DNA of 64,000 nucleotides from Hermetia illucens (Eukaryota; Arthropoda; Insecta; Diptera; Stratiomyidae), in assembly GCF_905115235.1 (NCBI RefSeq), contig NC_051849.1:190839786-190903785 (forward strand), written 5' to 3'. Numbering within the stretch: position 1 is the first letter of the stretch; every line of letters starts with the position of its first letter. Below the pieces are notes generated by a model. That model was not told the origin of the DNA. It did no database searches and saw only the letters and a program-made list of their open reading frames with translations. The position numbers and the translations under genes are program-made. Below are positions 22,401 to 34,600 of the stretch, piece by piece.

Positions 22401-25400
22401 GGGCATGCTAAACTAAAGGCCCGTATCGTGTTTTCGAGCGGGGAGAGCATTTCTTCCAGCGAGACCTCGGCCCCGAGGGCAAAAAGCTTTAGCCTGGACA
22501 CGGAAATGTTCTTGGACCTACCGTCGACATCAAGCCTAAAGAAGTGCTCCACTCTGTTCAATACTTCATATGGGCCCTCATATGGTGGCTGCAAGGACCT
22601 CCGGGAAGCCTCCACGCGAACCAAAGCGTGTGTGCTGACGTCCAAATCCTTAGAGTTGTTAGCCTTCGTCGAAAAATAATGGGATGACGGGGGTGATTTT
22701 AATTTGGTCACCGTATCCCGGCGCAAACGCAAAAGTCCAGGGGTGGAAACCTGGTATCGAACACCGGATCGCTGGGGAGTCTCAAATTCTCCTCGTATAT
22801 TAGCTCGGCGAAGCTGGCGGAAAACTCTCCACGATGGGCTGCACCTAGGCCAAGTAAAACGAAAGACAGGACTTGCAACCACGAAGAGTCATCGTGTGCC
22901 ATTATAGCGGCCATCAGTGTCCTATGCCAGTGTTCCAGCATCCCATTGAATTACGGGTGATATGCAGTCGTCCGGTGGCGTTTCAAGCCCATGTACGCGG
23001 CTAATAACTCACGATCATGGGTGCTGTATTTCTGTTGAGCTATATTCAATTTCTTGGAAAAGGAGCTCAACAGCTGCCAGATTTGGTTCACCTTTTGGTG
23101 AAGGGCAGCACCTACTGCGATATCTGACGCATCGACAAATTGGGCTAGAGGGCTTTTGGAGAAAGTGACAGTAATATAGCGTCCGAAAGCTGTCGTTTGG
23201 CTAGCTCAAAAGCCTGGACAGCCTCTGTACACCACGCAATCACGCGTGAATCTTTAGTCTCGGGTCCAGATAAGTAGGCATTGAGGATCGCTTAATGTTG
23301 AGCGGCTTTGTTGAAAAAACCACGTTAGAAGTTTAACATGCCTTAAAAACTTCCCAGATCCTTGATCGTTTTAGCTTGTGGGAAGTCTATGATGGCATGA
23401 ACCTTGTCTGGATCCGGTTGGATTCCCTCAAGGGAAATCATGTGGCCTAAAAACTTCACCTGTTGCTGAAGGAATTTGCACTTTTCAACGTTAAGCACAA
23501 GACCGACCTCAAGGAGACGTTGAAAAATGCATTCGAGATGTTCCAAATGCTCAGACCCTGAAACCAAAACATCCAAGTACACGGAACAAAAGTTAAAGTT
23601 TCGCAGGACAGGGTGGATGAACCTCTGAAAAGTTTGCGCCGCATTGCACAGACCAAAGGCATCCGCGTGAACTCAAAGTGTCTGAAGGGTGTGCATATTG
23701 CTGTTTTCGGAATATCTTCTGGAGCTACAGGCATGGCATAGGATAGCAGTCTGAAATGTTCTTAGTATTCATACGTCTGTAATCGTCACATGGTCTCCAT
23801 TTACCGTTGGGCTTTGGGTAATGATCTCCAAATACTCTACTTTAAAAATGTCTAGAATTCTTTCTTAGCAACAACGAACTTCTGGAGTGGTAATGGACAC
23901 ACCTTCGAGAAGATATGGGAGCCAGTAGTGCAGATATGGTGCTGTACATAATGCTTAGCTGGTGGGGAGAGACTACTTTCGGTAATTATGTTGCTGTGTT
24001 TTTGAATGCGAATGCGACGGTCGGCTACTTCTTCAAAAAGGATTGAAAGACTGACAGTAGAGCAAGTGGCAAGTTTTCCTGAAGATCTGAGTAATATTAC
24101 GGGATCTATAAGAGACCTATTCTGCAGTTCCACTAGCAATCTATACTGGTCTAGAAAGTCTGCGCCTAATATGGAACTGCTGATGTCCGCTGCAACAGAA
24201 CGCCATGAAAACGTTCGTCAAAGTCCCAGACTCACGTCTACTTGTCTGTAGCCGGGTGTATGATGAGTTGATGCAGACTCAATTTGTGATTCCGCGATAC
24301 GAGGAGAACTAAGACGTCTGCGCCTGTGTCGATCAGGTAATGGCGGTCACTCAAGAGATCATATATTGTCAAACGGCGTGGAGCTGCAGACGAGTTCATT
24401 TTTTGAAGCCGTGAAGCCAGCTGGTACATTTTTTGCTTTGTCGGCAAAGATGCGGTGGTACCAGCAAATTGCAGGATTCATTGAGTAGGTAAGAGTAGGG
24501 GTCATACAATCTGCGGCTTCGTCAAAACTTATAAAAATGATGAAAGGGTTAAACAACCACATGGTGCCATCGAGTAGGATTCGCCAAAAAATGGAATACC
24601 AATTATAGTGATTTTACTCGGTAGTAATGGAATTTTACTCGATAGTAATGGAAATGTGTTTCTCAAGAAGTGCAAAAGCCTTTATGTCAACAACATCCTT
24701 ATCAATAATAGAAAGAGTGTAATCTGAAGGGGATGAAATCTTTCGAACGATTTCAATGTAGTTCCAGGGTCTATTGAAAGTCGACAGAAAGTCTACGCCT
24801 ATTATTTTATTATTAATATCTGCGAATATCAACTGTTATAAGAATCGTCGAAGCAATCCTTAGTTCTAGTCTTAGTCTAACATTTACTTCAATTTGAAAT
24901 TATGGATAAATTTGGCAAAATCCTTCGAAAAGAAACCGGCAAAGTCTTCCACAGCACTCAGTGCTGACTACTGTTTTCTTGATAAGGTTCTCATAATTAT
25001 TGTCAAACATACAACAGCTGGTAACCATTATCTCGTATTTCCTTTGATTCCTTTGAATGATTTAACTTCTCAAACTTTTAACAGTATCTTAATTTCACCA
25101 AATTAATTCTATTTTACAATTGCATATTATTTAATAAAAGAAATTATTTAAACAATTGTATTTATTTCATTACAGAAAATCGAAAACCTGGATGCCCTTG
25201 TCAATCTGCGACAGCTCTATCTTGGCAAAAATAAAATCACAAAAATCGAAAATCTCGATAAATTAGTCAACTTGGAGTGTCTTAGCATACAAGCAAATCG
25301 TATCGTGAAAATTGAGAACCTTGAAAAGTTAACAAACCTCACGGAATTATATATATCGGAAAATGGAATAGAGACAATTGAAAATCTGGACCAAAATACA

Positions 25401-28400
25401 CAAATCGAAACATTGGATTTGGCGAAAAACCGAATAAAGAAGATCGAGAATATAAGTCATCTGACAAATCTAGAGGATCTATGGGTAAGTTCTTTTAGAT
25501 GATTTTATATTTAACTAAAGAAAGAATATTTGTGTCGATGGAAAGTCTCCCTTTATGCCCTTTATGGCCATCAATACAGTCAAGCGAAATAAAGTCGCAA
25601 GCTTTGATTATAACAATGCAGAACTGTTCCTTGCAATGGTTAGTTTCAGGAGACGGAGGAGCGTCTACTTCCACTTATTCGAAAATCATGGAAATCTAAT
25701 GTCTTCCTCAAATAGTGGTAGAACGAAATGATCATTAATATTCCGAAGCAAGGCGCCGGCCTTAACTGGAAAACTTGAAAAGTATTATTGTTGTCTCTTT
25801 TGTCGCGCAAATAAAAGGTAAAATAAACCTGAAACCCACTAAAGAACACCTTGGAAGCTTGATCAGTTATGAGCAGACTGGTCTCAACTCTGGATCTTCC
25901 TGTCCTAACACATCCGTGCTATTCAGGCCATGTCATGTTGGCACTCTGACACAATATAATTTTAAACAAAGTGGATAAATAAGGAGAGACAATCTCATTG
26001 CTGGGTATCTCGTGTAGTGGAATCTACTTTCCCAAGATGGACAAGACAAATGGGCATCCTGGGAATACATGGCGGCTACTCGCATGCGGTGTTGATATAA
26101 GAGTCAACAGTAGTATCCATGGTGGATAACGCTTACTATACAAACTAGGCAGACTTGAAATTGAAATTGAAAATTGTCAATTCATTTGGCTCAGTTCAAT
26201 AAAATGGAAATATTGCCAGGAAGACTACCTTGGGGTTGCCTGCGACGAAATAAGGTTTAGGTGGCATTGCGCAACATATTATTGAATGCTCTGGTGGGCA
26301 AGTATAGACAGATTCGTGTTCTGCTGATGTACCCAGAACAAATTAGTGAAAATTATCGAGACACGAACAGTCTGCTGATTGTGAGTATGTCAAACATATC
26401 GATTTAAACATTCTAGGAATTGATTCAATGCTTTTAATTTCCTAGCACTCTCTACTCTCTTCACTATACCTATTATAGAAAACTGAACTAATCACTTCGA
26501 GTAATTAATTAACGGATTCGCTTACTCTTTTCGTCGTTTGATTCGACGGTAGTCTTGTCAAAATGTGAATGGAGAAGTTCACAGTTTCCGCATTACAAGA
26601 AGATAATCCCACTTATTTTTCCTTGAGACGTTATGCAAGTGAAAGTGAAGAAAATGGTCATTGCCAAAACTACATCAAGATTGCATACTGATTCAATTTT
26701 GATAAACTAAAGTATCAATAATTTTAAATTTTTGCTAACTACCTCAAGGTCCCGAATAAGCTGAACAACTTGTTAACACGTTAATAAGACCCCTCCAGAA
26801 ATTAAGTGCGGAGGGAATTGTATTGCATGCACTCAATATCTTCCTCAATATGCTACGTTTCCAAGCCTGTCTTCTAGGCTAAAAAATGTTGATGCGGGAA
26901 TTGCTAAATAGCCTCGTCCTATTCATTGTATCGTCGAAACAGCATCCACCTGAAATATTAAATATGCGAACTTATTTCAATCCCCACATTATAGCTCAAA
27001 AGTGACAGTACAGAGTTGACGATTCAGTCTTCATTCCTCACTTCAGCAAGAAACATAAACTTCAAGACACACCTTGAATCTTGGTCATTTATTCTACATC
27101 GTGTAACTCGACCCCGAAAGCATCAAGCATTTAAATGCCAATCAAATACTATATATCTATAGGCTGACTATGAAAGATCTTTCGGAAAATGATTAGCCGA
27201 TGAAGAGTCATCGTCGCGTTTTGTTGTCCGAATATTTCTAATAATCAGCAGTCAACCTGAACGAACTCCTGGCTGTCATAACCGCGGTTAACTGATTTGC
27301 CCCCGACTTATTCCAAAATTTTACAAGTTATACCTTTATCGTCTTCGTAGGGTCTGTAGAAGAGGAACGGGAACCAACCTGGTAAAGGAGGCGCGGAAAC
27401 CGATCTGTTTATCCCCAAGTTTCAGATATCATCCACGTGTGTTGAATTATTATTCTAGCGTTATTCTTTTGATGGCAGAAAACACAAAAACCGCTCTCCA
27501 AATATTCAACGTGCATACCCTTCAGAATTTTAGGGAGGCTCCCACATAAGGAACCACATCATTTGCATTTTTGGATAAAATTTTGAATTTTGGTACTTGG
27601 TCCTTTGCTATGGCAGAGATTGCGTGGGTTTGGGTAGAAAAACGTCTTCATCGCCGTAAAGTTTCCTTTCCATACCGTACCCATCTTTACTTCCTATTCT
27701 TATCGTTACGATTATATTACCCCGCGGGCTTCTCCGCTCAATGCAAGTCCATTCGTTATTTCCTATGTATATTTCCTCTGTCGTATCACATCTATATGAG
27801 TAACTGTAGTTTTCGTCTTTCTTTCCTTCATTATGGTGGTGTGGTGCTTGTGGTGACTGCTCACCTAGCCTAACGTTCCCGGCCCTCGACTCCCTAGTGA
27901 GCACTTTCATTGTTCTCCTCCACTATGCACCTTTATGGGTACCTGTGCTGTTCTTCAGTTCAACCTCATCAGGAATTATGGTACTTTAACCGTACTCTTG
28001 ATCTAATTCTCCTACTTGTCTGTGCATTGCTTTCACCAATTTTCAGATGCTCTACCTAACGTCGTCCCTGATGCTGATTTTCAATTTGATGCGCAAATCG
28101 CTCGTATGAATTGTTTTGCACAATCCTGCTAAGTTAATCTTTCGAAAGACCATTTCTAAAGGTCTGAATTCAGCTCTGGTGACTACTAAGTGGCATCTTA
28201 TCCTCATTCTTTTAACTTGTGACCAACCCTCGGCTCCTTTTATACGATTCTCTCCAACTTGTTTTTTCGTCCCTCCCAAATGTCCCTCTTTACCCTCTCT
28301 ATTCACCATTGAGATCCATAAAAGGCGTCTTAAATATGCCACAAGGAAAAAGTATAAGACTTTCGGAAGCCATTCTGAACTCACTCGCTTGCAGGCTTCG

Positions 28401-30988
28401 ATCAAGTCACTGATATCTAAGTCCAGGAACATGTATCAGGCTAGTGTTGATACCGCATTGCCATGCAGAACTCCACACTCGCAATCCCACCCAACTTTAT
28501 CGGAAGCTTCTCTGCTGGGTCACCTCAATTATTGTGTGAAATACCTTGTGATGTTATGATTCCTCATTGTATAACTCATCTTCTCTTTTTTCTTCCATCT
28601 CTCGACTGGAGCAGCTTGTGCGGCATATCCCCAATAAGCCTCCTTACCACTTAATCCTCATTAGCAACCATTACGCCAATGTTAATCCCGATCCTGGCAG
28701 CCTTCCTAACCTCTTTTTGCTAAAAATCAAACAGTGCATTTGTCCAGATAGCTGAGTGGTTAGAGCGCAAGGCTGTCGTATGGAAGGTCGCGGTTCAAAT
28801 CTCACTGGTGGCACCTTATAGCTAAAGAGCAACATCGCTTGATGAAAAGTGGATCCACTGCCATTAACTTGCTAGACTTCACCAACTTTGTAATCGAACG
28901 GCTAAATTCTCAGCAAAAAGTCCTCGTCATGATTTTTCTGAGGCCTTTAGCTCTATTAATCACACGGAAATTTTTATCCAAACTCGGCTCTCTTAACATT
29001 CCCCTGTCACTCATTACACGTCTCGCCTCTTATCTTTTTAATTGCTCCTCCCGCATTTCTTTTAATTTCATATCCCGGTCTCTTTTCCCCTTTCTCTAGT
29101 TTTATTCTGAGTAGTGGACCTATGTTTTATTCTTTATCAACGACATTCCCTCTTTTTTTGCAATCAGCAGTATATTTAGAAGTTGTCTCTGGATGTGCGT
29201 AACAAAAGCGGTGTTAACATCAGCGTGGAAAGCCAACATCATCTGATGGTCGGTCGCCTTCGCTCACGTGTTGCGTCCGTCACTTCTCGCAGGGTTGAAG
29301 AGCTGCAAACCCAAAGTTCATCGACATAGCTATATTGTTGATCGAACAGCAGAAGCCCTGAGTAACCCGCCTGAGAATACCGATGAGTATTGGGCAGCTA
29401 TCAAAAATGATCCTTTCCCGAGAGCTGCTCAGGTCGTCGTGCTCGAGCTCCGATACCGATCGAAATCCTTAGAAGTTCAACATAGTGTGCCTCGGTCAGG
29501 ATAGCAGAAGTTGCCGCAGATAGCAATACCACATCACGAAAGAACTGGCTCATGGTCGCAGACATTTCGATAATCCTGTAAGAGACATTAACGATCGACT
29601 CCTCATCCAAATGACGAGCAGCTGAAGAGGTAGAAGGAACACTTGAAGTTCCGCATCTTGTGAATGAAAAGGTTAGTCACCGTATCATGCGGGTACGTAC
29701 TGCGCCTCCAGCCAGAAGAGAAACCATCTCGGCCATCAATGCAATCAAACATGGTAAAGCCGCTAGGCTTGACGTTTTCTTGGCGGAGTTATTCGTTGAT
29801 GCACCTACAGTTTACTGCCTTCCACTTATACGGAAATCCTGGGAATCTGAAACCTTTTCCCGACAATGGAAGCAGGGGATGATCGTTAAGATTCCAAATA
29901 AGGGAACCCGTCTTGAGTTGCAGCAATTGGAGAGATATTTGCCTGCTCCGTATCGTTGCAAAGTAATTGCTAAAATAATCCTGGAATGCATTAAGAGTAG
30001 ATTAATCTCCGTTCTGGATCTTTCGCGCATTCATCACATCAACACCCTACGGATCCTTCTGGAATAGTGCACTTCAGATCTTCGCTTCACCTGTTTTTCA
30101 TCGATTTCAAATTCCCTTATGCATTAATAGGCCGAAAATCGAATGTCTGACTTTCCCCTTTGGCTCGGTCCAACTCTCCTTAACACGTTTCAACTCACGT
30201 ACAAAAATGTGGCATTCTCATATATTGTTCCGTCATAGGTCCCCTTTTCGCAATTGTGATCGCCTTGCCCTCGAAGAGTTCAACCCGATTTCACCCGATT
30301 CCTCTTTAAAAAGAATTCCCCTCTCCCATCACTCTCTTAATCCCCCTTACTTCTCGATTTGTGACCCTTCTAGACTTTCCACCACCCTTATGAATTCCTC
30401 TGCCTCTACTGATATCACTTACCACACGTATAACACGCACAACGTCTAAACTTTCCAAGTGGCTTTCGCTGAACTCAAATGGTATTTCCACTCCCCGATT
30501 CCGAGCCCATGTCGGTGCTAGAACGCATTTCAGTCTGCTAGACTCTTGCTGGTGCGCTATTTTTAAGCTTAGATTACGCTTTCTTCTTCCTCCTTCTTTG
30601 GGGACAATATCTGATTGGATTATCTCCGTTTATTGCCCCTAAATAAAAAATAAATGGCGATGTCTCCGGCACCGAGTTTTCCAGAGGTATCGCACACAGC
30701 GGATCTTCAAGTCTATTATTTTGTTGAAATAGGTGATCAGATTCTATATATCTAGAACTTCTCTACCACAAGAATAATATGAATGTTTTTTTCTCTTTCC
30801 AGCTCAATGATAACGACATCTCGGATTGGCATAACGTAGATGCATTGCGTGACAATAAAAAACTAGCCACCATCTATCTAGAAGCAAATCCAATCGCAAA
30901 GGATGTCCAATATCGAACAAAGCTTAAATTGGCAGTAAGTTGGCTACAGAAAATCGATGCAACTCTTTGTCGTGCGGGAGACAATTGA
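19487..30988 (+). CDS. sds22: protein phosphatase 1 regulatory subunit 7 (sds22), leucine-rich repeats
   Basis: Six exons: 19487-19502, 19565-19778, 19853-19981, 20096-20258, 25176-25484 and 30803-30988. All have GT-AG borders and matching phases, giving 338 aa, close to known family lengths of about 330-360. After an acidic, probably disordered N-terminus (about residues 1-50) comes a run of about eleven SDS22-type leucine-rich repeats with the signature KIENLDxLxNL. An LRR cap ends it ([20 protein letters not shown], then TLCR). Family knowledge: Sds22 binds the PP1 catalytic subunit in cytoplasm and nucleus and takes part in PP1 assembly, mitotic control and epithelial polarity. Introns 1-3 are short (62, 74, 114 bases). 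Introns 4 and 5 are 4.9 and 5.3 kb and filled with transposons. The first coding exon gives only five codons plus one base. No damage to the frame. Confidence 0.95.
20890..22400 (+). mobile_element. Ty3/gypsy LTR-retrotransposon fossil (protease-RT part) in sds22 intron 4
   Basis: Remnants of a gypsy-type pol are visible: a protease-like block near 21290-21350 and a reverse-transcriptase region at about 21690-22380 that includes the family's YLDDVLV catalytic block. It is broken, with several breaks, and lacks recognisable LTRs, gag and the integrase part. It is an old insertion judged by the decay. A related fossil lies inverted immediately downstream. Confidence 0.82.
22401..24850 (-). mobile_element. 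Ty3/gypsy LTR-retrotransposon fossil, inverted relative to its neighbour
   Basis: Reading leftwards, protease-like sequence (about 24830-24240) is followed by reverse transcriptase (about 24140-23340), an RNase H region (about 23280-23000) and the integrase C-terminal part (about 22960-22420). Parts are in normal pol order. It is broken in many places (more than ten breaks estimated), and no LTRs were identified. Same or a close family as 20890-22400, in opposite orientation within the same intron; an old insertion. Confidence 0.82.
24851..25175. other. end of sds22 intron 4
   Basis: AT-rich intron sequence with no element recognised, ending in the acceptor TATTTCATTACAG before exon 5. Confidence 0.5.
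25520..25985 (+). mobile_element. RTE-like LINE RT fragment in sds22 intron 5
   Basis: Plus-strand frames read [11 protein letters not shown]-type sequence, then [31 protein letters not shown] and, after a gap, [13 protein letters not shown]. These match the RT entry region of RTE-like elements (kSGKAAG...AEL...SWESE...IIKIPKKG...EQAGFR). Same family as 29260-30061 and 49500-49690. Several stops and shifts; dead. Confidence 0.62.
25986..28050. other. sds22 intron 5, middle part; no element recognised
   Basis: About 2 kb without a supported gene. Open frames (for example at 27571-27873) have no recognisable domain. The right end (27900-28050) probably already belongs to the Jockey-type LINE remnant that follows. 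Confidence 0.35.
28051..29175 (+). mobile_element. Jockey/CR1-type LINE RT remnant, with a SINE head inserted
   Basis: Plus-strand pieces: a [18 protein letters not shown] linker near 28330-28385 (the basic region before the RT) and [16 protein letters not shown] near 28600-28650. [20 protein letters not shown] near 28860-28920 is followed by an [15 protein letters not shown]-type block near 28935-28985 (the F/Y-S-K-A-F-D region). [10 protein letters not shown]-like block is near 29135-29160. Order and motifs fit a Jockey- or CR1-type reverse transcriptase. Frames change repeatedly. A tRNA-like SINE head at 28741-28813 interrupts it. Located in sds22 intron 5. Confidence 0.62.
28741..28813 (+). 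mobile_element. tRNA-derived SINE head fragment
   Basis: GTCCAGATAGCTGAGTGGTT with the A box TAGCTGAGTGG and, 40 bases on, the B box GGTTCAAATCT matches the 5' head of the SINE at 13303-13605. Only the tRNA-like part remains. It is not a tRNA gene because the acceptor stem and anticodon arm do not fold as a complete tRNA and the same head is attached to a SINE body elsewhere. Confidence 0.72.
29210..30065 (+). mobile_element. RTE-like LINE remnant (RT) in sds22 intron 5
   Basis: The frame at 29660-30061 reads [20 protein letters not shown], then [52 protein letters not shown] and [13 protein letters not shown]. This is the N-terminal half of an RTE-like reverse transcriptase with an internal gap where an EQAGFR block is expected. 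The linker before it (29268-29500) contains [14 protein letters not shown]. The palm and catalytic residues are absent; 3' truncated. Confidence 0.72.
30066..30802. other. end of sds22 intron 5; nothing recognised
   Basis: Pyrimidine-rich intron sequence, possibly further LINE debris without a clear motif, ending in a strong acceptor (TTTTTTCTCTTTCCAG) at 30802. Confidence 0.45.
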
Positions 30989-31685
30989 CAACATGAAAAT
31001 TAGTTTTATTCCATTCATTCAGGTTTCTTCTGCTACAGAAATTACAAAAGAATATTAAGATATGAAAAGAAAAATGTAAGAAACAGAAGTGCCGCCCTCA
31101 AATAGACCAGAACAATATTTGTGTAAGAAAGTGACCACGTGAAAGTCAATTGGAATTGTTTGAAGAATTATCATGGAATTTATATACCAGAATTGTATTA
31201 ATAGAAATATAATTACATAAATGTTATTATTGTACGGAATGGAATGTTTCACGGATCCAGAATCAAACCTTCTGTGTAAAGGCAGCAGCACAACTTTTCT
31301 CTAGAGTATTCGGAGTAGACCGCAACTGTACGTAGGTGTATAAACTATACTTCGCACTAGGTGCAAAATATCCTGCATAGTTTACGTACTATCCTTTTTT
31401 ATGCAAGAGAATAAATGGAACATAAAACATCGTTTGGGGGTTTTACATGCAATTCATCTCCTTGAGGACCAACGCTCTCCCAATACAAATAGAACACGGC
31501 GCAATTCACTTGCCTTAAGTCTCTCCACATATATTTTGTTTTATAGAAAAATTAAAAATGATTTATATTTCCTTTTAAAATACGAAATAATATTAAAAAC
31601 AACAAATATTCTTCAACTCTCACGCTTTACTCTGATTAAGATTAATTTCCGTCTGTACCTACGAGCAAGTATCCGTAGAAGACCC
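30989..31685. other. convergent intergenic region between sds22 and UBXN1
   Basis: About 700 AT-rich bases hold the 3' ends of two convergent genes. AATAAA occurs at 31410-31415 on the plus strand and could serve sds22. No other feature was seen. Confidence 0.45.
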
Positions 31686-34600
31686 CTAAACTGCTCTTGT
31701 GACGATGATGACGGCCGAAGGAACTAAGCCTAAAATTTCCAGCGGTTTCTCGAAATCCTCCTCCGTAAAGACTTTTCGTGGAAAAGATGTCATAAGGCCA
31801 AACGGCAAATCATTGCCCGATTTCATTTGTATGAAAACTTTCACGGCCGAAAGTTGCTCTTTAACACCAAAAGTTTCGGTAAGTGTTCGACCGTCTTGTA
31901 AGCGAATTTGTATGCGAGTGCTGGTGTATTCTTTCTTCACAGTTGAGTCGTTTGAAGTTGTTGATGATGTCGCCGGCGACTGAACGGGCTGTGTTGGTGG
32001 TTCTATTTGATGACCAGTTTCGCTGAAAGAAGCAGATGAAATTGAATGCACAGTTTTATCGAACAAAAACTGAAATCTCTGAACTAGAAAACATAGACAG
32101 ACACCGGTACTTCAACTCAACTCAATTGATAAGAACCCATCCTGAGAATCAAAAAATTTATAAATTGTGACATTCCACAGATTCCAGTTGAGAGAAATTG
32201 GTCATTTCTCGGAGCGCCAGTTAGTTGGCATGCCTTGGATCAGTTAAGTAACACTCTGTTATCTCATGAAATGAGGACATCCACGCTTGTTCGATCGGGG
32301 CAGCGAAGTCCTACGGCCACAGTAACATCCTAGACGAAGTACCTCGCGAAATCTCAGCATTCCCCACAGACCCCACGCCACACGCAAGCTGAACTTCACG
32401 AGAAACTTTTTTGTGGACTCTCCAACCAGGGCAAAGTGGAAGTCCGGCGGCGTACTGCAAGGTTATGACTCAGTATTCTTTACTGATGGGTCAAAGATGG
32501 CCTGTAGAGCCGGCGCAGGTGTTTTCTCGAATAAACACAATGTATCCAAGTCGTATGGTCTCCCAGGTTTCGCTTGTATATTCGGAAGTACTGGCGATAT
32601 TGGAAGTCTGGCAATGGCTGGAGCGAGATTCGTGCCTCAAGCGTAACATAGCCATTCTGACCGACAGCCAAGCGGCCAACATCTTTCAGGCTGGAGGCGC
32701 AGTGCAGAGACGCACTGAACCGCCTGGACGGCACGCTCAAGGTCACCCTCCTCTGGGTTTCCGGGCTTAGGAACATAGAGGAGAATGAGCGGGCTGACGG
32801 ATCGGCCAGGCGAGGCTCTTGCTCTCGGCAGCCCTTCGGTGAATACAATCGCAGTCGGTGTTTCAAGTCTACTCGCACTACCTAGCAGCCATCGGCCTTA
32901 GATGGCGAAGGCTTACAAGCTGTGCCAAGTCAAGGAGAAGCCCGCTTACAACATTAACAGCCCGATCACAAAGGGTCCTGTGCCAGACGAGTGCAAATGC
33001 ATTCAAGATTACGTAGGGAACCATGCCGCCAGGCTCAGCATACCCTCCAATTAGCATTGCCGAAGCTGCGGAGAAGGAAGGGAAACTCTCATTCACTTTT
33101 TCTGTGATTGCCCAAAACGGCGCACCACAGCGCTAATTGGGCTCCTCGGAGCGGCCACTGATACCTACCTACCTACCTTGTATGGTCACTTAATTCGTAC
33201 TGAAGAACACTCTTGAACTAGAAAAGCAAATCCACAGAGACAATAATGTAATAACAAAAATTGAAAAAGGGAGATTGTATTTTTCACATACTGGAATGAA
33301 AAAAGGTCGGCATCGTTATAGGAAGAAAACCGATTGAGGCAGGGTGTTTTAGGGCCAATCCACAGAGAGTCACTCTTGGTCCTTGGTTCTGAAGGACGCA
33401 CGCATTTGAAAATGATCTAGTCATTCTGTCACACAAGGGTGAAAAAGATAGATGGCCTAGATGTATCAAATGCCAACCTAATCTCCTCGTCATACTTCCT
33501 GTCTAATATCAAATAAAAACTCAATATCTACATGCGTATATGGCGGCCCTATGACTCATCAGTATCTTGAAATTTCACCATTTCGTGCCATTTACTCTCC
33601 TCTTATTAATACATCAAATGCCCGATCTTTTTTTCTGGGTAGGGTAGGTGAATGCATTTACGCACAGAGTGTTGAACTCCCGGTCCGGTACGTCGTCGGA
33701 CTACCAACTAACACCTCCCCATGGTCAGAGAGCTAGCCTGGAACCTTTTGTCACATTACTTCGGGCTAGTCCCCGAACTCTCCCGCCTTGCGAAGGGAAT
33801 TCTTTTCACCAACGGGAGGGGAGAGGAGGAAGAGAACTCAGTTCAAGGAACCCCTTACCATCCGACTCCTCCACCGGTCGAGCTCTATCTTCTTAGCGAC
33901 GAGAAGGAAACACGGCTCCACCTATCAACACTCCTCAGCTTCTCCTCGACAATGTTGTCTGGAGAGAGATCCCCTGTGTTTAAATAGAACTGCTGACCAA
34001 TCCCATCCCACCTTCCACAAGAAAAAAAGTGTGATGGGCGTCGTCCACAACTCCATTGCAAAACACATAATTGGAGATCGTGCCTCCCCAATATTGCGCA
34101 GGTAAGACCGACAACCTCCATGCCCACTTAAGAATTGGGTAAGGAAATAGTCAGTCTCACCATGCTTCTGATTTAGCCACGCACCTAAGTTGACGATGAG
34201 CCGCGCAGTCCATCTGCCTCCAGCTTCATTTTGCTAAGAGAGTTGCCACTCATCTAGGGTGCGTTGCCGTTCTTCACGAGCAGCCACCTACCTTGGTTCT
34301 TCTCCTTTGCGCTTGTATATGGCTTGACGCTCCTTAGCAAGAAAGGTGACAAACTCCCCCAATCACCATCACGACCGGTTCAAAGACAGTGCGGTACGCA
34401 GACGCCACCCGCAAAGCTCCCCATCTCTGTACTTGCTCGAAATGCTTACGATATACCTCCTTGCCAAGAGCGTCAGCCCATATCTCCGCGCCGTAGAGCA
34501 GAATGGACTGCGTTGAACTCATCAGGAGACGTCGCCCGCTAGATGCAGCATCCCCAATAGTTACCATTAGCCTACTTAACGCCGAAACTCCAGATGCAGC

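Noticed and set aside
22428-22907. Plus-strand open frames as host genes
   Set aside because: They are antisense shadows of the minus-strand gypsy fossil.
28741-28813. A possible tRNA gene (A and B boxes present)
   Set aside because: The same head is linked to a SINE body at 13303-13605 and 57923-58150, and no full cloverleaf with a closed acceptor stem can be drawn.
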